This document shows, one piece after another, positions 9,021 through 16,621 of a stretch of DNA of 64,000 nt. Below the pieces are notes generated by a model. It had not been told where the DNA came from. It made no database searches and was given only the letters and a program-made list of their open reading frames with translations. The DNA comes from an uncultured Tenacibaculum sp. (lineage in GTDB: Bacteria; Bacteroidota; Bacteroidia; Flavobacteriales; Flavobacteriaceae): positions 18,035-82,034 of the forward strand of contig NZ_CANLTU010000013.1 of NCBI RefSeq assembly GCF_947494125.1, in the 5' to 3' direction. A program made the translations under genes and the position numbers. The stretch's first letter is position 1. Each line of letters starts with the position of its first letter.

Positions 9021-9056
9021 AAAAACTCCATGTTAGTAAACTAGCACAGAGTTTTT
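9021..9056 (-). terminator. Terminator of the 129-residue protein gene
   Basis: AAAAACTC (9021-9028) pairs with GAGTTTTT (9049-9056), and TGTTAGT with ACTAGCA inside it with one wobble. On the minus strand a T-run follows the stem. It separates the small gene from the GH64-like gene. Confidence 0.8.
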
Positions 9057-9069
9057 ATTGTAATTGATA

Positions 9070-9459
9070 TTATAAATTAAAAATGTTCCCCGTTACAGGT
9101 ACTTTTTCTTCGTGCTGTCCTTGGAAAGTGAATCCACCTTCACCATTCCAATCTGCTTTTAAAGCCATGTTTGCTTCGAAAGGAAATTGTAATGGAGTTA
9201 ATTTATTATCAGAAGGAATACTTCCTTTTAAGCTTAAAACTCTTACGATATCACCTAGTCCAGTTGAGTATACCGTTCCACTTACTTTACTTGTGTAGCT
9301 TTTCTTATCGGTACCTACATTAATGGTAACTGTTCCACTTACGGTATGGTTTTCTGGATGTACCAATAATGAAAAGTTTACTATTGTTGCTAAAAGGTTA
9401 GGGGCAAAGCCCATTGTTCCTTTAAAATAAATTGTTTGAGTTGTTGTATTTGTATTCAT
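9070..9459 (-). CDS. Small beta-rich protein, DUF1842-like
   Basis: 129 residues with no signal peptide and no membrane segment. The sequence alternates hydrophobic and polar residues and has many Thr, Val and Gly, as in a beta-sandwich. The pattern FSLLVHPENHTVSGTVTI (about 29-46) with a late LKADWNGEGGFTF (about 102-114) resembles the DUF1842 family, whose function is unknown; I am not certain of this match. It lies in the same direction as the GH64-like gene and the Cys-rich protein gene 22 bases upstream. The leader ends in ACTTAAATATT before the ATG. Confidence 0.6.
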   Translation of the reverse strand: MNTNTTTQTIYFKGTMGFAPNLLATIVNFSLLVHPENHTVSGTVTINVGTDKKSYTSKVSGTVYSTGLGDIVRVLSLKGSIPSDNKLTPLQFPFEANMALKADWNGEGGFTFQGQHEEKVPVTGNIFNL

Positions 9460-9481
9460 AATATTTAAGTATTGAGTTTTT

Positions 9482-9964
9482 TTACCATTTATTTTTTGGA
9501 CATTTTTTATTTAGCAAGGCGACTTTTCTACTAATTACGCAACCACATATAGAGCAAATACTCATATCCTCATTAGCGTTAATTTTAAATTTGTAAGCTA
9601 TTTGATCTGTAGCTTTCGAAATATAAGGACAGGTTTTACATATTAATGTTCTCTCGTCGACTACTTCTTGACTAGCTATTTTAAATCCACTTACCCCCCA
9701 ATTTATGAAAGATTTTGCGCCATTCTTAACCAATTCAAAGTTTGAATGTTGAATATTGTTTTCTTGTTTAACTCCAACTTTGAGTAGGCTAGGAATTAAT
9801 TCTTTTTCTGAGGAAGCTCTATAAATTAGTTTAGCAAAAACATCATCTATTTTTACCCGTTTTACTAAACGCTCAGGGAAAGGCTTTTCAAGTTTTAGTA
9901 GTTCAGTGATTCCTGTTTGTAAATCAATTCCTTGTTGTACTATTTTTTCAAAAGGCTCTATCAT
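9482..9964 (-). CDS. Zinc-ribbon protein of unknown function
   Basis: 160 residues, no signal peptide. The N-terminal half is helical and charged. The C-terminal part carries two cysteine clusters, CKTC (about 114-117) and CSICGC (about 137-142), plus a last CPKNKW at the very end. This spacing is that of a zinc ribbon of the type that ends many small phage and accessory proteins (CxxCGC...CPxxKW). Partner and role are unknown. Being the only protein of the locus with a clear metal site, it might be a maturation or binding factor for its neighbours, but that is speculation. Confidence 0.7.
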   Translation of the reverse strand: MIEPFEKIVQQGIDLQTGITELLKLEKPFPERLVKRVKIDDVFAKLIYRASSEKELIPSLLKVGVKQENNIQHSNFELVKNGAKSFINWGVSGFKIASQEVVDERTLICKTCPYISKATDQIAYKFKINANEDMSICSICGCVISRKVALLNKKCPKNKW

Positions 9965-9997
9965 AATTTAAAAGTTTAGTGAAAACTGTTGTATTAT

Positions 9998-10041
9998 AAG
10001 TTAATATGTTCATGATGATATAATGATGAACATATTAACTT
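9998..10041 (-). terminator. Long hairpin behind the 120-residue protein gene
   Basis: AAGTTAATATGTTCAT (9998-10013) and ATGAACATATTAACTT (10026-10041) pair perfectly over 16 bp around a 12-base loop. The hairpin lies between two minus-strand genes and probably ends the upstream transcript. It lacks a long T-run, so RNA stabilisation is an alternative. Confidence 0.55.
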
Positions 10042-10056
10042 TTCAAATCAAAATAG

Positions 10057-10068
10057 TCACGTACGTGA
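10057..10068. repeat. Perfect 12-bp palindrome
   Basis: TCACGTACGTGA is fully self-complementary and lies 10 bases beyond the stop of the 120-residue protein gene. It may be part of the terminator or a protein-binding site. Confidence 0.5.
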
Positions 10069-10077
10069 AATTTTTTA

Positions 10078-10440
10078 TTAATTGTTGTATGTTACAGTAA
10101 TTGTATATTGTTCTCCAGGTGTACAATTAACAGTAATAGGTCCAGTGGCTCCAGATGAAGACCATACATTATCGTCCTCACGTAAGCTAAAAGTTCCAAC
10201 CTGTGTGAATCCACCTGTTTCTGGGTTTAATGTTGCAATTCCGTAAATAATTGTACTTGCTTCACAACAACAAGGTATACCTGACGCATGTGCTTCGATA
10301 TATTCTCTTGCTGAATCCTTACCAGCTGGAATTAAATTACCCCAATTTCCAGTTGCGTTCATACAATTATCTCCTCCTTGATATACTTTTGCTAATGCTG
10401 TACCTTTGTTTTCTACTGTTACAAATGCTCCTTTTCCCAT
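10078..10440 (-). CDS. Small Cys-containing beta protein, unknown
   Basis: 120 residues starting MGKGAFVTVENKGTA, with no signal peptide. The sequence is beta-rich and has a CCC triplet near residue 58 plus single Cys near 27 and 106. It has the look of a compact one-domain beta-sandwich such as are found among small lectins or pore-forming proteins, but I recognise no family. 12-bp direct repeats (GTTAATATGTTC at 10000-10011 and 10455-10466) flank it. The ATG is preceded by ACTTAAATATC, a leader shared with neighbouring genes. Confidence 0.65.
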   Translation of the reverse strand: MGKGAFVTVENKGTALAKVYQGGDNCMNATGNWGNLIPAGKDSAREYIEAHASGIPCCCEASTIIYGIATLNPETGGFTQVGTFSLREDDNVWSSSGATGPITVNCTPGEQYTITVTYNN

Positions 10441-10501
10441 GATATTTAAGTTTAGTTAATATGTTCCTACTCATAAGGCTTTTCGGATTTCGCCTCGTTT
10501 T

Positions 10502-10522
10502 TTAAAATGGTTGCTGCTCCAT
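10502..10522 (-). other. Six-codon frame behind a duplicated leader
   Basis: Minus-strand ATG GAG CAG CAA CCA TTT TAA would encode MEQQPF. It is preceded by AACTAACCAAACTTAAATAT, closely similar to the leader of the next gene. It is either a leader peptide or, more likely, the stump of a deleted tandem gene. Confidence 0.35.
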
Positions 10523-10742
10523 TTATATTTAAGTTTGGTTAGTTGTTAAATAGTAAAGTGTAGTTATAATATTTACCGAAAACACGGTTGGGTTTCTACA
10601 ATTGTAATTATTTAAAAACAGCGAAATAATATGTGCTAGCGTTCTATTTCTGACCTAAAATTAGAGTAGAAATAGAGGAGAAGAGAAAAAAAAGGCATGA
10701 GAGTGTGTATTTTTTCCATGAAAACAGAAAAAAATAGTAGGA

Positions 10743-10761
10743 AGGTTTATCCGATAAACCT
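10743..10761 (-). terminator. Terminator of the LytTR regulator gene
   Basis: AGGTTTAT and ATAAACCT pair around CCG, 20 bases beyond the regulator stop. The T-run on the minus strand is a few bases away, so it is less than ideal. Confidence 0.6.
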
Positions 10762-10780
10762 CATATGAAGAACTAATAAG

Positions 10781-11527
10781 CTATTTTAGGGTACGGACTT
10801 TTTTAATAATATCTTTATAACGTTCGCTTAAAGTAGCTTTATTATTTCCAGTAAGTAAGATCAAATTATCCGCAGGAATAATTTCAGTAATGTGGTTGGT
10901 GTTTACAATGAAGTTTCGATGCGTTCTTTGAAAAATAGGGTTGTTTAGCAGTTGCAGGATTTTTGTTAACGAAATAAGAATTACAAATTTTTCTTTTTCG
11001 GTAATTATATTGCAGTATTTTTCTTCAACATCTATATAAACAATATCAGTTATTAAAACTTTTTTAAGTGATTTACCTTTTTTAATAAATAAATGCTCTT
11101 CGCTTATAACAGTATCTTCATCATCGCCTAAAAACACATCTTTTTGTGCGTAAAATTTTTCAACAGCCATTTCTATAGCATACAAAACTTCTAACTCGTT
11201 AAAAGGTTTCATTAAAAAACTAAATGGCTGCGTAAGTTTAGCTCTATCAAAAATACTTCTGTCTCTAGAACTAGTAAGAAATACAAATGGCTTAGAAGAA
11301 TTAGGAACTGCGTTAATAGTTTCAGCAAAGGTAATTCCGTCTGGAACTCCGTTTAAAAAAATATCAATAATCACAATGTCAATATCAACTTTATAAAATT
11401 GAGCTAAAGCATCTTTAAAATTTCTAGCCAATCCGGTAACCGTATAATTGTTGTCTTCAAGGACTTGAATTAAACGATCGCTTTCAGCAGGAGTATCTTC
11501 TATAATAAAAACATTCACATTATTCAT
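10781..11527 (-). CDS. LytTR-family response regulator
   Basis: 248 residues from the ATG at 11527. The receiver domain starts VNVFIIEDTPAES, with the phospho-acceptor Asp in VIIDIFLNG (about 52) and the conserved Lys in LMKPFNE near 105. A LytTR DNA-binding domain follows from about residue 145 (FIKKGKSLKKVLITDIVYID ... RTHRNFIVN). It is the output partner of the kinase encoded immediately upstream, with which it overlaps by 8 bases (ATGAATAA). A start nine codons earlier is possible, but it would overlap more and adds a non-conserved MYLYLKILR. Confidence 0.92.
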   Translation of the reverse strand: MNNVNVFIIEDTPAESDRLIQVLEDNNYTVTGLARNFKDALAQFYKVDIDIVIIDIFLNGVPDGITFAETINAVPNSSKPFVFLTSSRDRSIFDRAKLTQPFSFLMKPFNELEVLYAIEMAVEKFYAQKDVFLGDDEDTVISEEHLFIKKGKSLKKVLITDIVYIDVEEKYCNIITEKEKFVILISLTKILQLLNNPIFQRTHRNFIVNTNHITEIIPADNLILLTGNNKATLSERYKDIIKKVRTLK

Positions 11528-13301
11528 TCGAAGGATTTTTAGGTAAAGATACAATCATTTTTGTGCCTTTTCCTAATTCACTTTCAATAGAAAATTTTCC
11601 ATTATTTTTTTGAATCATTGATTTACATAATTGTAATCCTAAACCAGTACCAATAACATCTTCATGTTCTTTTTTATTTAAAAGAGCAGTGTCTTTTAGT
11701 AAGTCTAATCGTGTAGCTTCACTCATACCCAAACCAGTGTCTTCAATAATTAAATCGCAATAGGTTTCTGAAGAGTTTCTAGTATATATTTTAATGCTGC
11801 CATTCGGTTTTGAAAATTTTATGGCATTATCTAGTAGATTTCGTAGTACAATTTTTAAAGACTCTTGATCTGCAAAAACAATGTCTTTTTTAGAAACCGT
11901 ATTTTCAAAACTTAATTCTTTTTCTAGCAATAAAGGTTGGTAGTTAAAGGATACTTGCTCTGTAATAAAAAACAAACGTAAAGAGCTAATACTAAAATAA
12001 CCTTGATTGGTTTGTAATAAAGCCCAGTTTAAAAGGTTGTCCAATAAACCATAAGCACCGTTAACGATAGCACTGTTATTTTGGAGTAAATTACGTAGCG
12101 CACTTAAATTATTACTGTCTAAATTCTTAACTAAAGAAACATTACTTGTTTTTAAAGCATTAACAGAAGAACGTAAATCGTGGCTTACAATAGAAAAAAG
12201 TTTGTCTTTAGTAGCATTTAATGTATTTAAATCTTCTTTTTGACTAGCAATAATTTTATTTCGTTTTACTTTTTCTCTATAGAAGTAAAGGCTTATTCCT
12301 AAGAGAACTAATAAACCAATAGCAGCATATAAAAAGATAGTACGTTGGGTTTCTTGTAACTCATTTTTTACTTGTAAAATATCTACTTCATTTTGTTTTT
12401 GTTGTACTGCAAATTCTTTTTCTTTTTGAGCAACTGCATAAATTTTACTTTGATCATTTAAAGAGTCCTTCCATTGTTCATATTCTTTTCTGTATTTTAA
12501 TGCTTTCTGAAAAGCTTTGCGATTTTCTTCTACTACAGACATGTTTTTAGCAGTAAGTCTTTTCTGATCGTATATTTGACGTTTTTTTTCGTTTAATCCA
12601 GTTTTTGTTAGATCATTGTTGTTTATTTTTAGTCTTTCAGATAATTTGTATGCGTTTTCAAAGTATGGGATAGCAATATCATCTTGATAAAGGTTGTAAT
12701 ATAAATTAGCTATATTTATTTGTTTATCTATAAGATTGCTTGTGTCTTTTTCTTTTTGATAACTTTCTTTAAAATATTTTTCTGCTTTTTTATAATCTTT
12801 TAGAAAAAGAAAACAAAGACCTAAATCATTTAAAATATCATCTTTATAAATTGACGCTAGCTCACTTTTAGGTATATGCTCTAGGTCTTTCAAATAAGAA
12901 ATTGCTTTTTCATATTTGTTTAATTTGATGTTTAAAGCTCCTTTATAAATTTGAACTCTATTTAAAAAAACAAAATCACTAGTGATTAAAGATAATTGAT
13001 TAAGGGCTTCTTGGTATAACTTTTTTTTATCTAAACTAATACCTCTATATAAATAACAATAGTTTTTGATTTGTTTATTTTGATTAGGACTGTCTAGTTG
13101 CTTTTGAGCATAAACCAAGGTTGAATCCCAATTTTTTTCAAAAAAATATATTGAAGCTTTTTTAAAATAAGTTCTAGAAAAAAACTCAGAAGAAACTTTG
13201 GATACATTTGTGAAGAAAATACTGTCTTTAGTTTTTCTTGTTTGAGAGAAGGTTAAAAAACTTTTGAAAAGAAGAAGGAAAAGAAGTGGCTTATAATTCA
13301 T
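11520..13301 (-). CDS. TPR sensor histidine kinase
   Basis: 593 residues. A signal peptide (MNYKPLLFLLLFKSFLTFSQ) is followed by TPR-like repeats to about residue 260, a coiled stretch, one membrane helix near 325-342 (IFLYAAIGLLVLLGISLYFY), then a HisKA domain with the phospho-acceptor in FSIVSHDLRSS (about 374). The HATPase_c domain has NLLDNAIKFS near 488, DTGLGMS and GTGLGL. The TPR part is therefore predicted to be periplasmic. It senses an unknown signal and feeds the LytTR regulator, whose gene overlaps its 3' end. A hairpin touches its start codon (13300-13332). Confidence 0.93.
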   Translation of the reverse strand: MNYKPLLFLLLFKSFLTFSQTRKTKDSIFFTNVSKVSSEFFSRTYFKKASIYFFEKNWDSTLVYAQKQLDSPNQNKQIKNYCYLYRGISLDKKKLYQEALNQLSLITSDFVFLNRVQIYKGALNIKLNKYEKAISYLKDLEHIPKSELASIYKDDILNDLGLCFLFLKDYKKAEKYFKESYQKEKDTSNLIDKQINIANLYYNLYQDDIAIPYFENAYKLSERLKINNNDLTKTGLNEKKRQIYDQKRLTAKNMSVVEENRKAFQKALKYRKEYEQWKDSLNDQSKIYAVAQKEKEFAVQQKQNEVDILQVKNELQETQRTIFLYAAIGLLVLLGISLYFYREKVKRNKIIASQKEDLNTLNATKDKLFSIVSHDLRSSVNALKTSNVSLVKNLDSNNLSALRNLLQNNSAIVNGAYGLLDNLLNWALLQTNQGYFSISSLRLFFITEQVSFNYQPLLLEKELSFENTVSKKDIVFADQESLKIVLRNLLDNAIKFSKPNGSIKIYTRNSSETYCDLIIEDTGLGMSEATRLDLLKDTALLNKKEHEDVIGTGLGLQLCKSMIQKNNGKFSIESELGKGTKMIVSLPKNPSNE

Positions 13302-13332
13302 AAAGCAAACTTAAAAAAAAAGTTTGCTTTAT
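13300..13332 (-). promoter_or_regulatory. Hairpin abutting the kinase start codon
   Basis: ATAAAGCAAACTT (13300-13312) and AAGTTTGCTTTAT (13320-13332) pair perfectly over 13 bp. On the minus strand the loop is a run of T, and the second arm runs into the kinase ATG (13301-13299). No T-run follows the stem, so it does not look like an ordinary terminator. It may control initiation of the kinase or end the small upstream transcript. Confidence 0.65.
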
Positions 13333-13358
13333 ATAAGATATACAAGTAATTATATCTT

Positions 13359-13673
13359 TTACATATCGTCACCTTTAACAACAACCTCAGTTCCCCTTGG
13401 AGTAGTTGGGTCTTCTCCTCCTAGATCACTACCGTCTTTTAACAAGTTAGTCCAAACATTTAATGTATCACCTTTAGTTAGGTTAATTTGTATTTGAAGA
13501 CTAGTTGCAGTAGAAGTTATTACTTCGTATTGATGAGTAGAAGTATTACCATCTTCATTAGCTTCTTGAAAAGAATAACCAGAGACATCAGCGTCGTTGT
13601 TTTTTCCCTCAAGAATACTAGTAGTAGCTGTAAAGTTTATTGTATTTCCTTCTATTTCTAAAGAATGAGCCAT
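13359..13673 (-). CDS. Small beta-rich protein, unknown
   Basis: 104 residues starting MAHSLEIEGNTINFTATT, acidic, no signal peptide, no cysteine. The many Thr, Asn and Gly and the alternating pattern suggest a small beta-barrel or sandwich. A stretch GEDPTTPRGTEVVVKGDD ends the protein. No family recognised. It lies directly upstream of the kinase gene and in the same direction, so it could be the sensed ligand or a target of that pair; this is inference from position. A long hairpin lies in its leader (13698-13740). Confidence 0.6.
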   Translation of the reverse strand: MAHSLEIEGNTINFTATTSILEGKNNDADVSGYSFQEANEDGNTSTHQYEVITSTATSLQIQINLTKGDTLNVWTNLLKDGSDLGGEDPTTPRGTEVVVKGDDM

Positions 13674-13697
13674 AATAGTTAATTTTAAATTGGTTAA

Positions 13698-13740
13698 TAA
13701 TATTTTATTGTTTGTTTTTCAAATAAACAATAAAATATTA
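13698..13740 (-). promoter_or_regulatory. Leader hairpin of the 104-residue protein gene
   Basis: TAATATTTTATTGTTT (13698-13713) and AAACAATAAAATATTA (13725-13740) are perfectly complementary over 16 bp with an 11-base loop. The structure ends about 22 bases before the ATG. It could stabilise the transcript, or be a binding site if it lies outside the transcript. Confidence 0.55.
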
Positions 13741-13940
13741 AAACGCCAGAAAAAAAAGTTATAAGATGGGTAATTATGAGCATAAGAATTCTTTTTTAAG
13801 GAACAAAATATAAAGAGTTTATCATAAATGCAGTTTTAGTAAAAAAAAATAAGGTACGTAGGTAATTCTATAGTTGAATACCGAGGTTTATAAACAAGAT
13901 TAAATGATTAGTTTTGTGTTAGTGCAAAGTACAAACGAAT

Positions 13941-14495
13941 TTGAAGACAGAAAAAATTATATTAGGTATCGACCCAGGAACAAGTATCATGGGGTTTGGA
14001 ATTATAAAAGTGGTAGGAAAAAAAATGGAATTTGTTCAAATGAACGAATTACTTTTAAAAAAGTATGATGATCATTATTTAAAATTAAAATTAATTTTCG
14101 AACGTACCATAGAATTAATAGATACCTATAACCCAGATGAAATAGCTTTAGAAGCACCGTTTTTTGGTAAAAATGTGCAATCCATGTTAAAGTTAGGAAG
14201 AGCACAAGGAGTGGCAATGGCAGCGGGTTTATCTCGTGAAATTCCAGTAACAGAATACGCGCCTAAGAAAATCAAAATGGCTATTACAGGAAAAGGAACG
14301 TCAAGTAAAGAACAAGTAGCATTGATGCTAAAGTCTTTATTAAACTTAAAAGAATTACCAAAAAACCTAGATGCTACCGATGGTTTGGCAGCAGCAGTTT
14401 GTCATTATTACAATTCTGGAAAAGTAGTAGGAGGTAAGAATTACACAGGTTGGGCAGCGTTTGTGAAACAGAATGAAAAAAGAGTAAAGAAATAG
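13941..14495 (+). CDS. ruvC: Holliday junction endonuclease RuvC
   Basis: 184 residues. RuvC cuts four-way DNA junctions together with RuvAB during recombinational repair. Catalytic acidic residues of the RNase H-like fold are visible in LGIDPGTSIMGFG (Asp near 11), in ALEAPFF (Glu near 73), and in the C-terminal DATDGLAAAVCHYY (about 145-158). The start codon is TTG at 13941; I see no ATG upstream in frame, and the motif begins eight residues after it. It is followed by the KAP NTPase gene after 7 bases. Confidence 0.95.
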   Translation: MKTEKIILGIDPGTSIMGFGIIKVVGKKMEFVQMNELLLKKYDDHYLKLKLIFERTIELIDTYNPDEIALEAPFFGKNVQSMLKLGRAQGVAMAAGLSREIPVTEYAPKKIKMAITGKGTSSKEQVALMLKSLLNLKELPKNLDATDGLAAAVCHYYNSGKVVGGKNYTGWAAFVKQNEKRVKK

Positions 14496-14502
14496 AAAAA
14501 AG

Positions 14503-16620
14503 ATGAGTTTTATTAGCAGTTCCCCTATTTCAAAAAGTGAAGAAGATATTTTTAATTTTAAGCATTATGCTAAAAAAATTCAAAAAATAATTCAAAATAG
14601 CTCTGATAATCCTGAGCCTTTAACTATAGGAGTTTTTGGTAAGTGGGGAGAAGGTAAAACATCATTTTTAAATTTAGTTGAAAAACAAATTGATGTATGG
14701 AAAAAAGAAAAAGAGCAAAATGGAATTTTAAAATATCATTTTAACCCTTGGAGATATAGTACTGAAGAAGAAATGCTTTTTGATTTTTTCGATGGGCTTT
14801 CAAAAATGATGTTTGTAGAGAAAAATAGCGTACTTCAAAAAGTAGGGAAACAACTTGTAAAATATAGTAGATATACAAAGGCGGTAAAACTTTCTGCTTC
14901 CGTAGGATTAAGTCCTTCAAATAAAGTTGGAGCTACTTTTGATGTTAGCGAAATAATGAAAGCTTTAGGAGAAGATTTTGTAGGTAAAGAAATTACATTA
15001 GAAGTTTTAATTGATAAAATTAACGAAGCCTTAAAAAAATCAAATTATAATATAATTGTGTTTATAGACGATATAGATCGTCTTGATAAAAATGAAATAT
15101 ATACTATTTTAAAGTTGATAAAATTAAACGCTAATTTTAATAATTTTGTCTACATAGTTGCTTTAGATAAAGATCATGTTGCTAAAGCAATAAGTAAAAG
15201 ATATGGAGATAGTATTGGAGATGGCGAGGCATTTTTAGAAAAAATAATTAATATTCCAATTCATTTACCAAAAATAGAAAAAGAAGATTTTAAGTTTTTT
15301 TTTGATGCAAAACTTAAAGAAGTAATTGATAATTTAAGTTTTTCTAATAGAAAAGAAGAGATAAATGAGATAAGAGATGAATTTAGATTTCATTATTTTA
15401 AAAGAGGTAGAGAAGTAATAAGAGTTTTTAATAGTTTTTTTGTGAGTGCTTTTGCTATTGGAGAAGAAGTTAATTTAAGAGATTTATTCTGGATAGAATA
15501 TTTGAAAGTAAATTATAATGTAATTTTTAATTATATTAAAAATTATGATTTCTCTAACCTAGAAAAAAAACTCATAACTATTAATGATTTATTTGGTGAA
15601 CCAGATGGTATTGGAAATAAATATAAAATACTTAAAGGTAGTTCTAGAGATATTGTTAATTTGCTTTATCCTCATTATCATCGAATTACAAAAGAACGAT
15701 TAAGGAATGATCAAGTTTATATTAAATCAATTGATGAAAAATTAAGAATAAACTCTCCTAATCATTTTGAGAAATATTTTTCTTATCACACGGTAGGTAA
15801 AGTCTCTGAATTTAAAAAAAAGTTAGTTTATAAAAATATTACTGATGAAAAAGCACTAAAGTTAAAAGAAAATCTTTTGAGTATTAAAACTGATGTTAGT
15901 AATAAGGTACATCGTTTTTATGATGTTTTAGAGAGTCTAATTAAAGAAGAAGGTTTAAGTAACGAGTTTTTTTATAATTTTTTATTTTCAAACTTAGATA
16001 TTCTACCAGAAAGCGAGAAAGATGTTTTTGGTTTAACTTATCAATCAAGAATTGTTGAATTAATAGCAATTGAAATAGATAAATCTAAAAACCAAAACGA
16101 TACATTAAATTTAGCGAGTAAATTAGAAATAGAAGATCTCTGTCACTTTACAAGAAAATTTAAAGAGCATAAAGATATTAGAAACAAATTGAATGAATTG
16201 ATTTCTAAGAAAGCTAAAAAAAAATATTTAAAATCCTTAGCTCCTTTTTTCCATAATACTTTAAATGTATTTAATAAAGCAGTTATGAAATATTGGAAGG
16301 AATATGATGAAGAATCATTTAATCAGTACATAGATGACAAAACTAATAATTTCGAAAGTATTGTGAAATTAGTTAGAAATTTCCCTGATTTTTATAGTAG
16401 TCATAATTCTTTTAATAATTTAAATAAAGGGAATTATGATTATATGAAAACGTTGATTAAAGTAGATGCTATTTATAAAAAAATAGAACAGTTTAAACCT
16501 GATTTAATAAAATTAATAGATTCAACTTATACTCTTTCAAGTAAAGACGAATCTTCTGAATTAGAAAATTTAGAACAATTTATATTTTTTTATAAAATAG
16601 ATAAAAAATTACTAAACTAA
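14503..16620 (+). CDS. KAP family P-loop NTPase
   Basis: 705 residues. The Walker A motif GKWGEGKTS is at 46-54, the characteristic FNPWRYS near 84, and Walker B IIVFIDDIDRLD near 184-195; together these define the KAP family of STAND-like ATPases. No membrane helices are seen between the Walker motifs, unlike many KAP proteins, so it is probably cytoplasmic. The C-terminal 350 residues are Lys- and Asn-rich with no recognised domain. KAP proteins are often linked with phage exclusion and mobile DNA, but a defence role here is inference. It lies 7 bases after ruvC and 1 base before hemW, an unusual place, and is more AT-rich than both. Confidence 0.85.
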   Translation: MSFISSSPISKSEEDIFNFKHYAKKIQKIIQNSSDNPEPLTIGVFGKWGEGKTSFLNLVEKQIDVWKKEKEQNGILKYHFNPWRYSTEEEMLFDFFDGLSKMMFVEKNSVLQKVGKQLVKYSRYTKAVKLSASVGLSPSNKVGATFDVSEIMKALGEDFVGKEITLEVLIDKINEALKKSNYNIIVFIDDIDRLDKNEIYTILKLIKLNANFNNFVYIVALDKDHVAKAISKRYGDSIGDGEAFLEKIINIPIHLPKIEKEDFKFFFDAKLKEVIDNLSFSNRKEEINEIRDEFRFHYFKRGREVIRVFNSFFVSAFAIGEEVNLRDLFWIEYLKVNYNVIFNYIKNYDFSNLEKKLITINDLFGEPDGIGNKYKILKGSSRDIVNLLYPHYHRITKERLRNDQVYIKSIDEKLRINSPNHFEKYFSYHTVGKVSEFKKKLVYKNITDEKALKLKENLLSIKTDVSNKVHRFYDVLESLIKEEGLSNEFFYNFLFSNLDILPESEKDVFGLTYQSRIVELIAIEIDKSKNQNDTLNLASKLEIEDLCHFTRKFKEHKDIRNKLNELISKKAKKKYLKSLAPFFHNTLNVFNKAVMKYWKEYDEESFNQYIDDKTNNFESIVKLVRNFPDFYSSHNSFNNLNKGNYDYMKTLIKVDAIYKKIEQFKPDLIKLIDSTYTLSSKDESSELENLEQFIFFYKIDKKLLN

Positions 16621-16621
16621 T

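Larger units (their letters stand above)
10441..10780. other. Intergenic region with duplicated leader
   Basis: No full gene is visible in these 340 bases. They contain the leader of the 120-residue protein gene, a second similar leader followed by a six-codon frame at 10502-10522, and the terminator of the response regulator at 10743-10761. Confidence 0.55.
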
